From Schistocerca nitens (taxonomy: Eukaryota > Arthropoda > Insecta > Orthoptera > Acrididae): a stretch of DNA of 64,000 nt. The stretch covers positions 617,821,000 to 617,884,999 of the forward strand of contig NC_064617.1 in assembly GCF_023898315.1 (NCBI RefSeq), in the 5' to 3' direction. The position numbers and the translations under genes are program-made. The notes beneath the pieces are model-generated. The model made no database searches and was not told where the DNA came from. It saw only the letters and a list, made by a program, of their open reading frames with translations. Shown piece after piece: positions 1 to 9,689 of the stretch (the first letter of the stretch is position 1; each line of letters starts with the position of its first letter).

Positions 1-401
1 AGCGAGCGCCAATACTGCCAGATAAAGAAAGGATTCTGACTACTGAAGGCATTAACTACTGATAGGCATAGTTAGCAAATGAAAGATTTTGATAGAGTAC
101 AAATAATGTATCTACCTTAATAGCGTTCAAAAATCATAATATATATGTCAGTTCATGACATCCAGCCTTCAAATTTACTCTTTCTGATGGACACACGTCC
201 AGATCATCCGCTCACAAAACTCTTCCATCTCTCTTCCCACATCCACCACTGCTAGCCGCTCACCTCCAACTGCCCGACAGTACAATAGCGAATATTTCAA
301 CAATTCCAACCAGCCATAGACTGTACACAGCACAGTCAGTGGTTTTCATACAGAGCGCTACGTGTCGTTACCAACATTAAAACCTAAACAGCCTACTTAC
401 A
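1..401 (-). mobile_element. LTR-like repeat, cut by the window edge
   Basis: This segment is the reverse complement of the first half of the repeat at 26400-27136. Read on the minus strand it starts TGTAAGTAGGC at 401. The two copies match across most of their shared length. The main difference is a short TA run here (about 138-148) that is a long (AT)n tract in the other copy. The TG start and repeat length suggest an LTR, but no internal region is visible, so its class is inferred. The element continues beyond base 1. Confidence 0.6.
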
Positions 402-1929
402 ACTCTTTGTCAGTAAATTCTATTTTACTTGGAGTACTCTTACTACATTCTCCTACCTTTGCATTTACATCCTTCATCAACTTATCAGTATTCCTAAAGA
501 CTATATCCTATCCTTTCATCGAGAGTATTTAGGTTTTCTTTAATGTCACCCGGTGTATGGAACTCAACCGCAAGGTTCTATCCATTGATAGAATTCTTTC
601 TGACCATGACTGATAATATCCCACATTTCAGTAACATATTTACCGATATGGTGTAATTTTTCTTTATTAGCCTCCGTGGTACCATCCAGTATAATCCTGT
701 TAATATGTATTATGTATCTCTGTACTACATCAATGTTAATACTAATAAAATATATTCTAAAACTCGTTTTTTCTCTCATGAACCTCAGCTAGTTTTCCTC
801 CCACCTTTGCATAATAACCCTAATATCTTCACATTGCTCAACCTGAAGGGCCTCATCCTCTCTAGAATAACATTTTTTTTTAAAATCTGTAGTCCTTTAA
901 GTTCTTCCGGGCTCCTCACGTAATTCTAACGTACTCACTTCACCTTATATTATTTCAACCATTTTCAAAGAAAATATATGCTACAGAGCTTAAATACTAA
1001 AATTCAAGCACCCTTATCACTAACGTAAACCTCGAATTACTTTATGTAATTTTCTGCACTGTCCTGACGAAGCAGCTGGTTGAAGATTGTCCTAAGCCGC
1101 GACCGTACGTCGAACTCCAGACCTCCATGTGTGCGCTTCCAGCGCACCCCCTCTCTGCTGAGGTGACGCACTGGTTCCCTCGTGCTCACTACGCGCAGCG
1201 ATCTCTCCTCTGGATACATGACTGGAAGCGCCACTACTGCTGCCTCTGTCTTCTTTCTTCTTCCTCACAATGTCTTCTTAGTAGTCGACTGTTACGTTTC
1301 ACTCGCGAAATGTTCTTTACCTTTGGACGTGGTTTAACTTCTCCACGGTGCGACACACTTCTGACATTCTTTAGCACATATAATTGTAATTTGTTGTTAC
1401 AACCCGCATGCTACACATTTCAGGTTTATCAACAGAATAGCTTATTTTCGGTGCAAGATTATCCCCAGCATAGGAATGCCATGTGCAAAATTTCCTCGTT
1501 GTACTAAATCGATGAACAAGTTTCTCAGAGTAACCGGGTTTCCGTAGAAAGTGATATAGGTGTCGTACAATATAACTGGTCATTTTAATGAAATGGTATG
1601 TAGGATTAATTTCTCGCTCGTTTCTGTGAATCTCTCGTAGATGTTGTCCCTCGAAGTTGTTCTTGTAGTGCATTAGGTTATTCAGGCGATGCAAGAAGGA
1701 TATCTGTCGTCATAAACGGACATGCGGATTTCCTTGACATAAGCAAACACGATAATACAGTAACAATTTAATAGTCTGCAACGATTCAACTCAAAAAGTT
1801 CTGATTTCGAGAACATGGTAAGGGCGACCACATAAGAACAGGATACGAGTACATCCTGTCACTGACTGGCGGGATTGGCGTGCAGCCGATAACTCTTGTT
1901 TACATTGTAGAACTTCATAGTTCTTTGTG
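402..1929. other. Unassigned DNA
   Basis: About 1.5 kb of AT-rich sequence without a coding region I can support. The short open frames have no recognisable motif. A more GC-rich patch lies around 1090-1260. The stretch at 440-900 could be an old LINE relic on the minus strand, but I could not place any domain. Confidence 0.4.
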
Positions 1930-1939
1930 CATCTTTGGT

Positions 1940-2143
1940 TCAAAATGGTTCAAATGGCTCTGAGCACTATGGGACTCAACTGCTGAGGTCATAAGTCCCC
2001 TAGAACTTAGAACTACTTAAACCTAACTAACCTAAGGACAACACACACATCCATGCCCGAGGCAGGATTCGAACCTGCGACCGTAGCGGTCGCGCGGTTT
2101 CAGACTGTAGCGCCAGAACAGCTCGGACACCAGCGGCAGGCTA
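1940..2143 (-). mobile_element. SINE family 1 (tRNA-derived)
   Basis: On the minus strand this carries a tRNA-like 5' part. The RNA polymerase III B box appears on the plus strand as ggattcgaacc near 2067. It is followed by the body shared with five other copies in this window and ends in gctcagagccatttgaac. It is flanked by a 10-bp TSD, catctttggt, at 1930-1939 and 2144-2153, so this is a complete retrotransposed copy. The tRNA-like part is not a functional tRNA gene. Confidence 0.85.
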
Positions 2144-2153
2144 CATCTTTGGT

Positions 2154-3589
2154 AATTTATCAACATTCATTTGTCTACTGAATTAACTGGGTTACTAGAT
2201 AGCAATATGGTGCTATTAAAGCCCTGTGTACCGTTGGCTCCTCCTAATATTTCGTATGTCAAAAGTAGACAATAATAACTAATATTTATCACTGGAAATT
2301 CCGAATTTCGCAACAGAAAACTTGTGGTTCCCTACGTATTCACTGCCAAGCTAGATCAGCTCTCAATGATCGCGTACTTCTCCCCACGAATCAGCTTTTT
2401 CTCTGCCCGGGACTGGGTGTGTGTTGTCCTCATCATAACATCGTCATCATCATCTTTCGTGACAGTGGCTAGACTGGACTGTGAAAAAAATTGGACTGTG
2501 AAAAATGTGAGACTTCTTACGGGCGCTGATGACCACGCAGTTGACTGCCCCACAAACCAAACATCATCATCATCATCATCACGAACCAGCTTCCTACTCG
2601 CTGTCGTCGTATTCTCCAGCGCTGCCTGAGGTAGCGAATTACTTCTGCTGTTATCCGAGTTCTAGTAAATGTAAAATACATAAAATAAAACATATTACAT
2701 AAAAAGACGAACCTCACAGTATGATTATCTCAAACGGAAAGAAGAGGGGGCGGAAAAGGAACACGACATGGTCTAATCGAAGGAATCAGTTTCTAAAGTA
2801 ATCACATTTCTTCCTCGTCATAGATGATACACAAGAAGCTGCGAATAGTGGGAGCCTTAACAATGAAATATTTGCATTGTTGGAAATCGTAAGTATTCAT
2901 AAAGGGTATTTAGTCAGAGCCAACAAGTGATTCATTGTTCTGTAAAATGTTAATCTTATGTTTTGTTTACCGCAAACAGACTGTTACTATCTGCAGACGA
3001 GTCACGAATACATTCCTCCTGCGCTTTCTTTCCGGTATGCATTCGTGAAAGACTTGGATTGGGTCTCTGCTTTACATACTCCGTTACTCTAAGAAAAGTT
3101 TAGCTACTATGGGTCGTTCGTTCTCGCCTAGCAAGTGCTTGAGTAACAAGTACATAGCTTGCGCTAAAGGTTAATGGATTTGTTTGTTATCGCAAAAAAA
3201 AAATTGTTCGATTCTTGTACACCATATCTTATCTACATCATGAAAGGCAGAAACGTTTAATACAGTAATTCCAAATTAGTTACAAAATTTTTGATCAGGT
3301 GTACATCAGTAACTGAGAAACAGATTTGTAGAATAAAAATCCACTTTAGTTGCCAAATTAGGAAAATTGCTAGCAGCTGAATTCCGATGTCGTTTACGTT
3401 CAATAATATACATGTATATAAACAATGACAGATGTCTTGGAATTTTTTGCAGTGGGATTAGGAGGATCCTGAGTTTTGTTTGAACTCTACGATGTTTGTG
3501 CAGGACGGAAGATATTGCATCAGGTACCTTGAACGAGCTCCTCATCCATCGAGGAATCATACACGCAGTGAGAATAGTAATAAGTTTCC
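2154..3589. other. Unassigned DNA with ATC microsatellite
   Basis: No coding region is supported. An (ATC)n run at about 2563-2582 follows a cgggcgctgatgaccacg-like sequence near 2520. This could be the 3' tail of an old non-LTR element, a weak inference. Shorter TCATCA runs lie near 2430-2455. The rest is AT-rich with no repeat recognised. Confidence 0.4.
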
Positions 3590-3745
3590 AGAATGAGATT
3601 TTCACTCAGCAGCGGTGTGTGCGCTGATATGAAATTTCCTGGCAGATTAGAACTGTGTGCTGGACTGAGACTCCAACTCGTGAAAGGTAAAGGTCCCGAG
3701 TTCAAATCTCGGTTGGGCACACAGACTTAACCTGCCAGGAAGTTT
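3590..3745. repeat. Fold-back (inverted) SINE family 2 copy
   Basis: Two halves of SINE family 2 face each other. The left arm 3632-3680 reads the SINE on the minus strand from its tail to the B box. After a 16-nt loop (3681-3696) the right arm 3697-3745 reads it on the plus strand from the B box to the same tail. The arms match at roughly 80 percent. The left half extends outward to the SINE end at 3590. The plus-oriented arm contains gagttcaaatctc, a B-box relic. The unbroken SINE at 58285-58464 gives the reference order. Confidence 0.7.
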
Positions 3746-4040
3746 TTCACAATAATTTTATTTAACAGAGTTCAGACAGGATCGAACGCGTCGTCTCGCA
3801 GGCGTGCAATGTCCTCAGGCAGCAAACCTGCACCAACATGACAGTCGCGTACTGGCTGTGCACGGACGACAGCTGTTGGGGTCGATTGCATCAGTGGCCT
3901 TATGACCGAAGCAGCACCAGCAGCCAAAAGCCGAAGGTGGGAAACAACGAACGCCAACAGCTGGTGAGAGGCATGTTCGGGTGCAGTCGGTGAGCCAAAT
4001 TGCCGGGAGTCGGCAGAAGTCACCACCAGTAGGCCCCAGC
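3746..4040. other. Unassigned GC-rich flank of the LTR-like unit
   Basis: About 295 bases between the fold-back SINE and the LTR-like unit. Composition is more GC-rich than the surroundings. It may be internal sequence of the element whose LTR follows, but no motif identifies it. Confidence 0.3.
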
Positions 4041-4064
4041 TGTAAGGTACCTGTTGTGTACATA

Positions 4065-5486
4065 CACTCCTTGAAATGGAAAAAAGAACACATTGACACC
4101 GGTGTGTCAGACCCACCATACTTGCTCCGGACACTGCGAGAGGGCTGTACAAGCAATGATCACACGCACGGCACAGCGGACACACCAGGAACCGCGGTGT
4201 TGGCCGTCGAATGGCGCTAGCTGCGCAGCATTTGTGCACCGCCGCCGTCAGTGTCAGCCAGTTTGCCGTGGCATACGGAGCTCCATCGCAGTCTTTAACA
4301 CTCGTAGCATGCTGCGACAGCGTGGACGTGAACCGTATGTGCAGTTGACGGACTTTGAGCGAGGGCGTATAGTGGGCATGCGGGAGGCCGGGTGGACGTA
4401 CCGCCGAATTGCTCAACACGTGGGGCGTGAGGTCTCCACAGTACATCGATGTTGTCGCCAGTGGTCGGCGGAAGGTGCACGTGCCCGTCGACCTGGGACC
4501 GGACCGCAGCGACGCACGGATGCACGCCAAGACCGTAGGATCCTACGCAGTGCCCTAGGGGACCGCACCGCCACTTCCTAGCAAATTAGGGACACTGTTG
4601 CTCCTGGGGTATCGGCGAGGACCATTCGCAACCGTCTCCATGAAGCTGGGCTACGGTCCCGCACACCGTTAGGCCGTCTTCCGCTCACGCCCCAACATCG
4701 TGCAGCCCGCCTCCAGTGGTGTCGCGACAGGCGTGAATGGAGGGACGAATGGAGACGTGTCGTCTTCAGCGATGAGAGTCGCTTCTGCCTTGGTGCCAAT
4801 GATGGTCGTATGCGTGTTTGGCGCCGTGCAGGTGAGCGCCACAATCAGGACTGCATACGACCGAGGCACACAGGGCCAACACCCGGCATCATGGTGTGGG
4901 GAGCGATCTCCTACACTGGCCGTACACCACTGGTGATCGTCGAGGGGACACTGAATAGTGCACGGTACATCCAAACCGTCATCGAACCCATCGTTCTACC
5001 ATTCCTAGACCGGCAAGGGAACTTGCTGTTCCAACAGGACAATGCACGTCCGCATGTATCCCGTGCCACCCAACGTGCTCTAGAAGGTGTAAGTCAACTA
5101 CCATGGCCAGCAAGATCTCCGGATCTGTCCCCCATTGAGCATGTTTGGGACTGGATGAAGCGTCGTCTCACGCGGTCTGCACGTCCAGCACGAACGCTGG
5201 TCCAACTGAGGCGCCAGGTGGAAATGGCATGGCAAGCCGTTCCACAGGACTACATCCAGCATCTCTACGATCGTCTCCATGGGAGAATAGCAGCCTGCAT
5301 TGCTGCGAAAGGTGGATATACACTGTACTAGTGCCGACATTGTGCACGCTCTGTTGCCTGTGTCTATGTGCCTGTAGTTCTGTCAGTGTGATCATGTGAT
5401 GTATCTGACCCCAGGAATGTGTCAATAAAGTTTCCCCTTCCTGGGACAATGAATTCACGGTGTTCTTATTTCAATTTCCAGGAGTG
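4065..5486 (+). mobile_element. Tc1-like DNA transposon, copy 1 (1422 bp)
   Basis: The element is bounded by TA duplications at 4063-4064 and 5487-5488. Its terminal inverted repeats are about 27 bp, CACTCCTtGAAATgG at the left and the complement of TTTCCAGGAGTG at the right. It has the same length and almost the same sequence as the copies at 40895-42316 and 59649-61070. One base of the left inverted repeat differs from the other copies. It carries a transposase frame broken by one stop codon and sits inside an LTR-like unit. Confidence 0.93.
4309..5331 (+). pseudogene. Tc1-like transposase, one nonsense codon
   Basis: This DDE transposase frame of 340 codons would cut and paste the surrounding element. 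An N-terminal helix-turn-helix region (about residues 10-60) should bind the inverted repeats. The catalytic residues appear as FSDES (D155), QDNARPH (D244) and SPIEHVWD (E277). The only break is TAG at 4579-4581, where the two sister copies have CAG (Gln91). Residue 2 is Leu rather than Pro. The start was chosen at M-L/P-RQRG because conservation with Tc1 proteins begins there, although the frame is open further upstream. With the stop it should make no full-length enzyme. Confidence 0.9.
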
Positions 5487-6170
5487 TAGTTCCGCGTAGT
5501 CAGCGCGTACTTTCCCACTAGAGCGAGCCCCGCTAAGCACAACAGCGCAGGGGTAGCTCTCATCCGTCTTCGCACTACGAGATGGCACTGTCTTAGAGAC
5601 GGACCAAATTCTGCTTCCGCCGATCCGCGTATTAATATGTAACGCAGCCAATGAGATTGCTGTTAACGTGGAACCTTTTCTCCTCGCGGATCACACTCGC
5701 GCAGTGATACCTGAACGCTCGAGGTATTACAACGGGTGTACAGACCTCCGATCAGTCAGTCTGCATTAGTTTATAGTCAAATTTCAGTCTGCGCCTAATA
5801 ATATTATCATATTCCTGTACATAGCCATGAAGAGAAATGGATAGACACTTTGCCAAGTATCAGAGATATATGAGAATAAGATTAACGTACTAAGACCAAA
5901 GAAACTTCAGATTGTCAATTGTAAATAGCAGTAAAGGTTTATGATTATTATTATTTTAATAAATGTGTGTGAAAATTAATCAAGTTCTGTTTAAAGTTGG
6001 TCACCGTCAATCTGCTACTCTAAGCGTGCAAGTGGCATTTCTATCGTCTGACCCAACGGCAGAAGATAAACACGCTACGATAAGACCACGAGACATATTG
6101 CTGACACTCGCCTACTTCGTTAGAGCGACAAGTCAAATAATCTCATGGTGTGTGTACCGAAGATCTTACA

Positions 6171-6902
6171 GTACGCACACCACAGTACCAGTCCACCTCC
6201 AAGCAGGATCAGGACTAGGTGCAGCCCAAAAACCCACGGCTAGCAGAGGCAGCGCTAGTGGTAGTTGAGGCTGGCAGGAATACGCTTATCAGGTCGACGG
6301 CCAGCGTTGAAAGCTTCCAGGATAGGCTCCTGTCGATGATAGATATCTATGGCTCGAGTGAGCAGTGTTTATGACCACTCGATTCGGCCTTGTTGTGACC
6401 TGCCGTCACTTTCAATCATATAGACTGCAAAAGATACAGCGCCAGTCCCTGGACGGCATCATGTGAGTTACCACTGCAGTGGCCTGGCCCTCGCACCATG
6501 CTGCGCCAACGAAGTTCCATCCGGGCCGCTTCAGTGCGTAAAATGACCTTCGTCATGTCAGCTCAGCACCCTTACGGCTTTAGGCCGTCTTCTGGCTCGC
6601 TTGGTCGCAAGTCACGGGTGGTGGAGTGGGTAGGTAGTGGCGTGGCATTCCTACCCTCTTCAGAAGATTTGATCCACCGACCGACAGACGTATTAATTCT
6701 GAAAGTCATTTGATAATACATCTTAAATTCTGTACCTATATGTACACTTCTTATTCTAGTCGCTTTTATGCTACTCCAGTCCAGTTGACAATGTTCAGTG
6801 ACTTAATAACTACTTATTTACTAATAGTAACCCACTCGGTTGGTATAACCGGTACAGGGAGTACGTGAGGTTGGGTAGTTTTCTGCTGTAAATATACAAT
6901 TA
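6171..6902. other. Unassigned DNA
   Basis: About 730 bases with mixed composition, moderately GC-rich to about 6660 and then AT-rich. Open frames are short and show no known motif. It may be internal sequence of the LTR-like unit to its left, but nothing proves this. Confidence 0.35.
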
Positions 6903-7862
6903 GGTGACTAAAATCATGGGGCAGCGATATACACGTACAAATGACAGTAGTATTGTGTAGGCAAGGTATAAAAGGGTAGTGCATTGGCAGAGCTGCCTTT
7001 GGTACTCCCGTAAAAAGATTTCCGACGTGATCAAGGCCGCAGGACGGGAATTATCAGACTTTGTATGCGGAATGGCAGTTGGAGATAGAAGCATGGGACA
7101 TTCGATTTCGGAAATCATTAGGGAATTCAATATTCCGAGTTCCACAGTCTGAAACGTGCCGAGAATACCGCGTTTCAGGCATTACGTTTCACCACGGACA
7201 ACGCAGTGTCCGACGGTCTTCACTTAACGACCAACAGCAGCGGCGTATGCGAAGAGTTGTAGCTAGTAACACACAAGCAACACTGTGTCAAATAAAAGCG
7301 CGGCGAAATTTTGCGCCAATGAGCTATGGCAGCAGACGAGTGACGCGAGTACCTTTGCTAACAGCACCATATAGCCTGTAGCTCTTCACATGGGTTTGTG
7401 ACCATATTGCGACCCTATCGGTTGGAACATAGAAGACTGGAAAACAGTAGCCTGTTGGATTAGTAGGAGCTGATGGTAGAGTTCGAGTGTGACGCATACC
7501 CCACAAAGCCGTGTACCCAAGTTGTCAACAAGGCACTGTGCAAGCTGGTTGTGGCTCCAGAGGGTGGTGGCTGCGTTTACACAGAATAGATTGGGTCCTC
7601 TGTTATGTTCAGCTACTTGGAGACCATTTTCAGACATTCATGGGCTTCATGTTTCCAAGGAACGACAGAATTTTTACGGATGACAATGCGCCATGACACT
7701 GGGCCACAATTTTTCGCGGTTGGTTTGAAGAACATTCTGGACAATTTGAGCGAATGATTTGGCCGCCCAGATCGTCCGACATGAATCCCATTGAACATTC
7801 ATCGGACATAACCAAGAGGTCAGCTCGTGCAGAAAATTCTGCACCGGTAACACTTTGGGAAT
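6903..7862 (+). pseudogene. Decayed Tc1-like transposase and element, second family
   Basis: The left end GGTGACTAAAATCATGGGG, just after a TA at 6901-6902, resembles the inverted repeat of an insect Tc1-like family. Coding traces start near 7028. They include an HTH stretch ending FNIPSSTV (about 7120-7150), then GPLLC near 7590, a DDNAP motif at about 7680-7692 and SDMNPIEH at about 7777-7800, the second and third catalytic blocks. Frameshifts, internal deletions and loss of the D1 block leave no usable frame. No right inverted repeat follows, so the 3' end is lost. It is unrelated in detail to the 1422-bp family. Confidence 0.7.
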
Positions 7863-8188
7863 ATGTAGGCTGCATAGATGAGACGCATGTTGACATGACT
7901 TTGTATTGGTAATTTCTGCTGTTTTGTTCCAACATGATGAATAATTTGCCCTGCGCTAATACGTCCCTTCTGTCCTTCAGTGCTACTATCATCTCGTCCA
8001 GAGAGTTAATGAGGTTATGTTCCAATGAGCTGTTCAGATAAGTCAGCTTCTCGGGAAAGGTCTCTCAGCCAGTACAGTAGCAGATGTGTTACGCTTCGAA
8101 TCGTAGTCGCTGTTACGTATGCTGGAAAACAGTTGGCCCTGAAATTTCACAAGCCATATCATTTATCAGTATACCCTACCCTTTAATT
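7863..8188. other. Unassigned DNA
   Basis: About 325 bases between the truncated Tc1 relic and the CR1 LINE. I see no gene, inverted repeat or recognisable element. Confidence 0.4.
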
Positions 8189-8616
8189 GGCCTGAGCTCC
8201 CAGTTGGTGCACATCGACAGCGCAGAAAGATACGTATATAGCTTCTTTTCTGTGTTTACTTCGTAGATTCTTACATAAATTGCGTGTGAGTTTCGTATAG
8301 GAGGTGTAATTTCGAGTTTTAGTTACTGTAATAGTAATTCAGGCAGATTGTAGCGCAGTCGTTAGACATTTGTTTTATTTTGGTACGTCAGTGGCACTTG
8401 TTTGTCTAGTAGGCTCTCAGAGACCAGTGTGGCCTGAGCTCCCAGTTGGTGCACATCGACAGCGCAGAAAGATACGTATATAGCTTCTTTTCTGTGTTTA
8501 CTTCGTAGATTCTTACTTAAATTGCGTGTGAGTTTCGTATAGGAGGTGTAATTTCGAGTTTTAGTTACTGTAGTCGTAAATTCAGGCAGACTGTAGCGCA
8601 GTCGTTAGGCATTTGT
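8189..8616 (+). repeat. Two 5' monomers of the CR1 LINE
   Basis: A unit of about 185 bp starting ggcctgagctcccag occurs at 8189-8373 and again at 8431-8616, with a 57-bp spacer (period 242). The two are more than 95 percent identical. They lie directly upstream of ORF1, where LINE promoters sit, so repeated 5' monomers with promoter function are likely, by analogy with tandem 5' monomers in other LINEs. Confidence 0.8.
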
Positions 8617-8707
8617 ACAGGTTAGTTCATACATTCTTTGCGTGTTTCCCTTGCGTTATCTGGGCACGGACTCGTGTTTCAGTAACTGTTGTTCAACATC
8701 GATTAGA

Positions 8708-9639
8708 ATGGACAGGGACTGTGATTGCTGTGTTCGGATGAGGGCTGAGTTGGCATCCCTTCGCTCACAGCTGCAGGCGGCGCTGACTTCGGTCGTGCAG
8801 CTTGAGGCTGTTGCCAATGGGCACCACTGTGGGGAACTGGATCGGTCTGCTGCTGTGGTTGCCCCGGTTGCTGCCCACAGTAGGGCTGTGCTCCCACCTG
8901 TGGTTGATTGGGAGGTCATTCCAAGGCGTGGCAGCCAGCGAAAGACGTCCCCGGAGGCTGATCAGAAAGCCTCCTGGTGCGTCTGACAAACAGGTTTCAG
9001 GTACTGTCTCTGGCTGAGCCAGATGCAGCTGCCTGCCCTGTTTCAGAGGATGATTCTCAGCCTTAAAGGTCCGGGCAGTTGCAGAGGGTTGGCTTATTGA
9101 TAGTTGGGAGCTCCAATGTTAGGCTCGTAATGGGGCCTCTTAGGGATATGGCGGCTAAGGAGGGGAAGAAATCCAGTGTGCACTCCGTGTGCATTCGGGG
9201 TGGAGTCATTCCTGATGTGGAAAGAGTCCTTCCGGATGCCATAAAGAGCACTGGATGCAGCCAGCTGCAAGTGGTGGCACATGTCGGCACTAATGACGTG
9301 TGTCGCTTTGGATATGAGGAAATTCTCTGTGGATTCCAGCGGCTATCTGATTTGGTGAAGGCTTCCGGTCTTGCTTACGAGATGAAGGCAGAGCTCACCA
9401 CCATCTGCAGCATCGTTGACAGAACCGACTGCGGACCTCTGGTGCAGAGCCGGGTGGAGGGTCTGAGTCAGAGGCTCAGACGGTTTTGCGACTGTGTTGG
9501 CTGCAGATTCCTTGACTTGCGCCATAGGGTGGTGGGGTTTCGGGTTCCGCTGAATAGGTCAGGAGTTCACTACACTCAGCTGGCGGCTACACGGGTAGCG
9601 GAGGCTGTGTGGCGTGGACTGGGCGGTTTTTTAGGTTAG
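8708..9639 (+). pseudogene. CR1 ORF1, SGNH-esterase-like protein
   Basis: The first part (8708-8986) starts MDRDCDCC and contains a short coiled-coil-like stretch (RAELASLRSQLQAAL). After a frameshift the second part (9079-9639) carries an SGNH/GDSL hydrolase fold. Block I is IVGSSNVRL (Ser of GSSN), block III is HVGTNDV, and block V is the His of RSGVHYTQLAA. The ORF1 esterase of CR1 elements is thought to act in the ribonucleoprotein particle, but its substrate is unknown. Its end overlaps the start of the ORF2 open frame. The frame break between 8986 and 9079 means no intact protein. Confidence 0.8.
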
Positions 9640-9689
9640 AAGGCCTCGGGAAAGTACGGGGTGGGCTGAAATCTCAAAGGGTGCATGGC

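Larger units (their letters stand above)
4041..6170 (+). mobile_element. LTR-like unit interrupted by Tc1-like copy 1
   Basis: Without the inserted transposon (4065-5486) and one TA, this is a unit of about 706 bp beginning TGTAAG at 4041 and ending CTTACA at 6170. These ends form a perfect 6-bp inverted pair as in many LTRs. A polyadenylation-like aataaa lies at about 5959-5964. No TSD is visible outside these ends, so it may be one LTR of a larger decayed element, or the ends may be misplaced. Retrotransposon origin is an inference. Confidence 0.4.

Noticed and set aside
2324..2629. Plus-strand frame with Ser runs
   Set aside because: The Ser run is the translated ATC/TCA microsatellite; no domain.
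3772..4530. Long minus-strand open frame of 252 codons overlapping Tc1-like copy 1
   Set aside because: It is the antisense shadow of the GC-rich transposon; similar antisense frames recur at 40866-41360 and 59530-60114.
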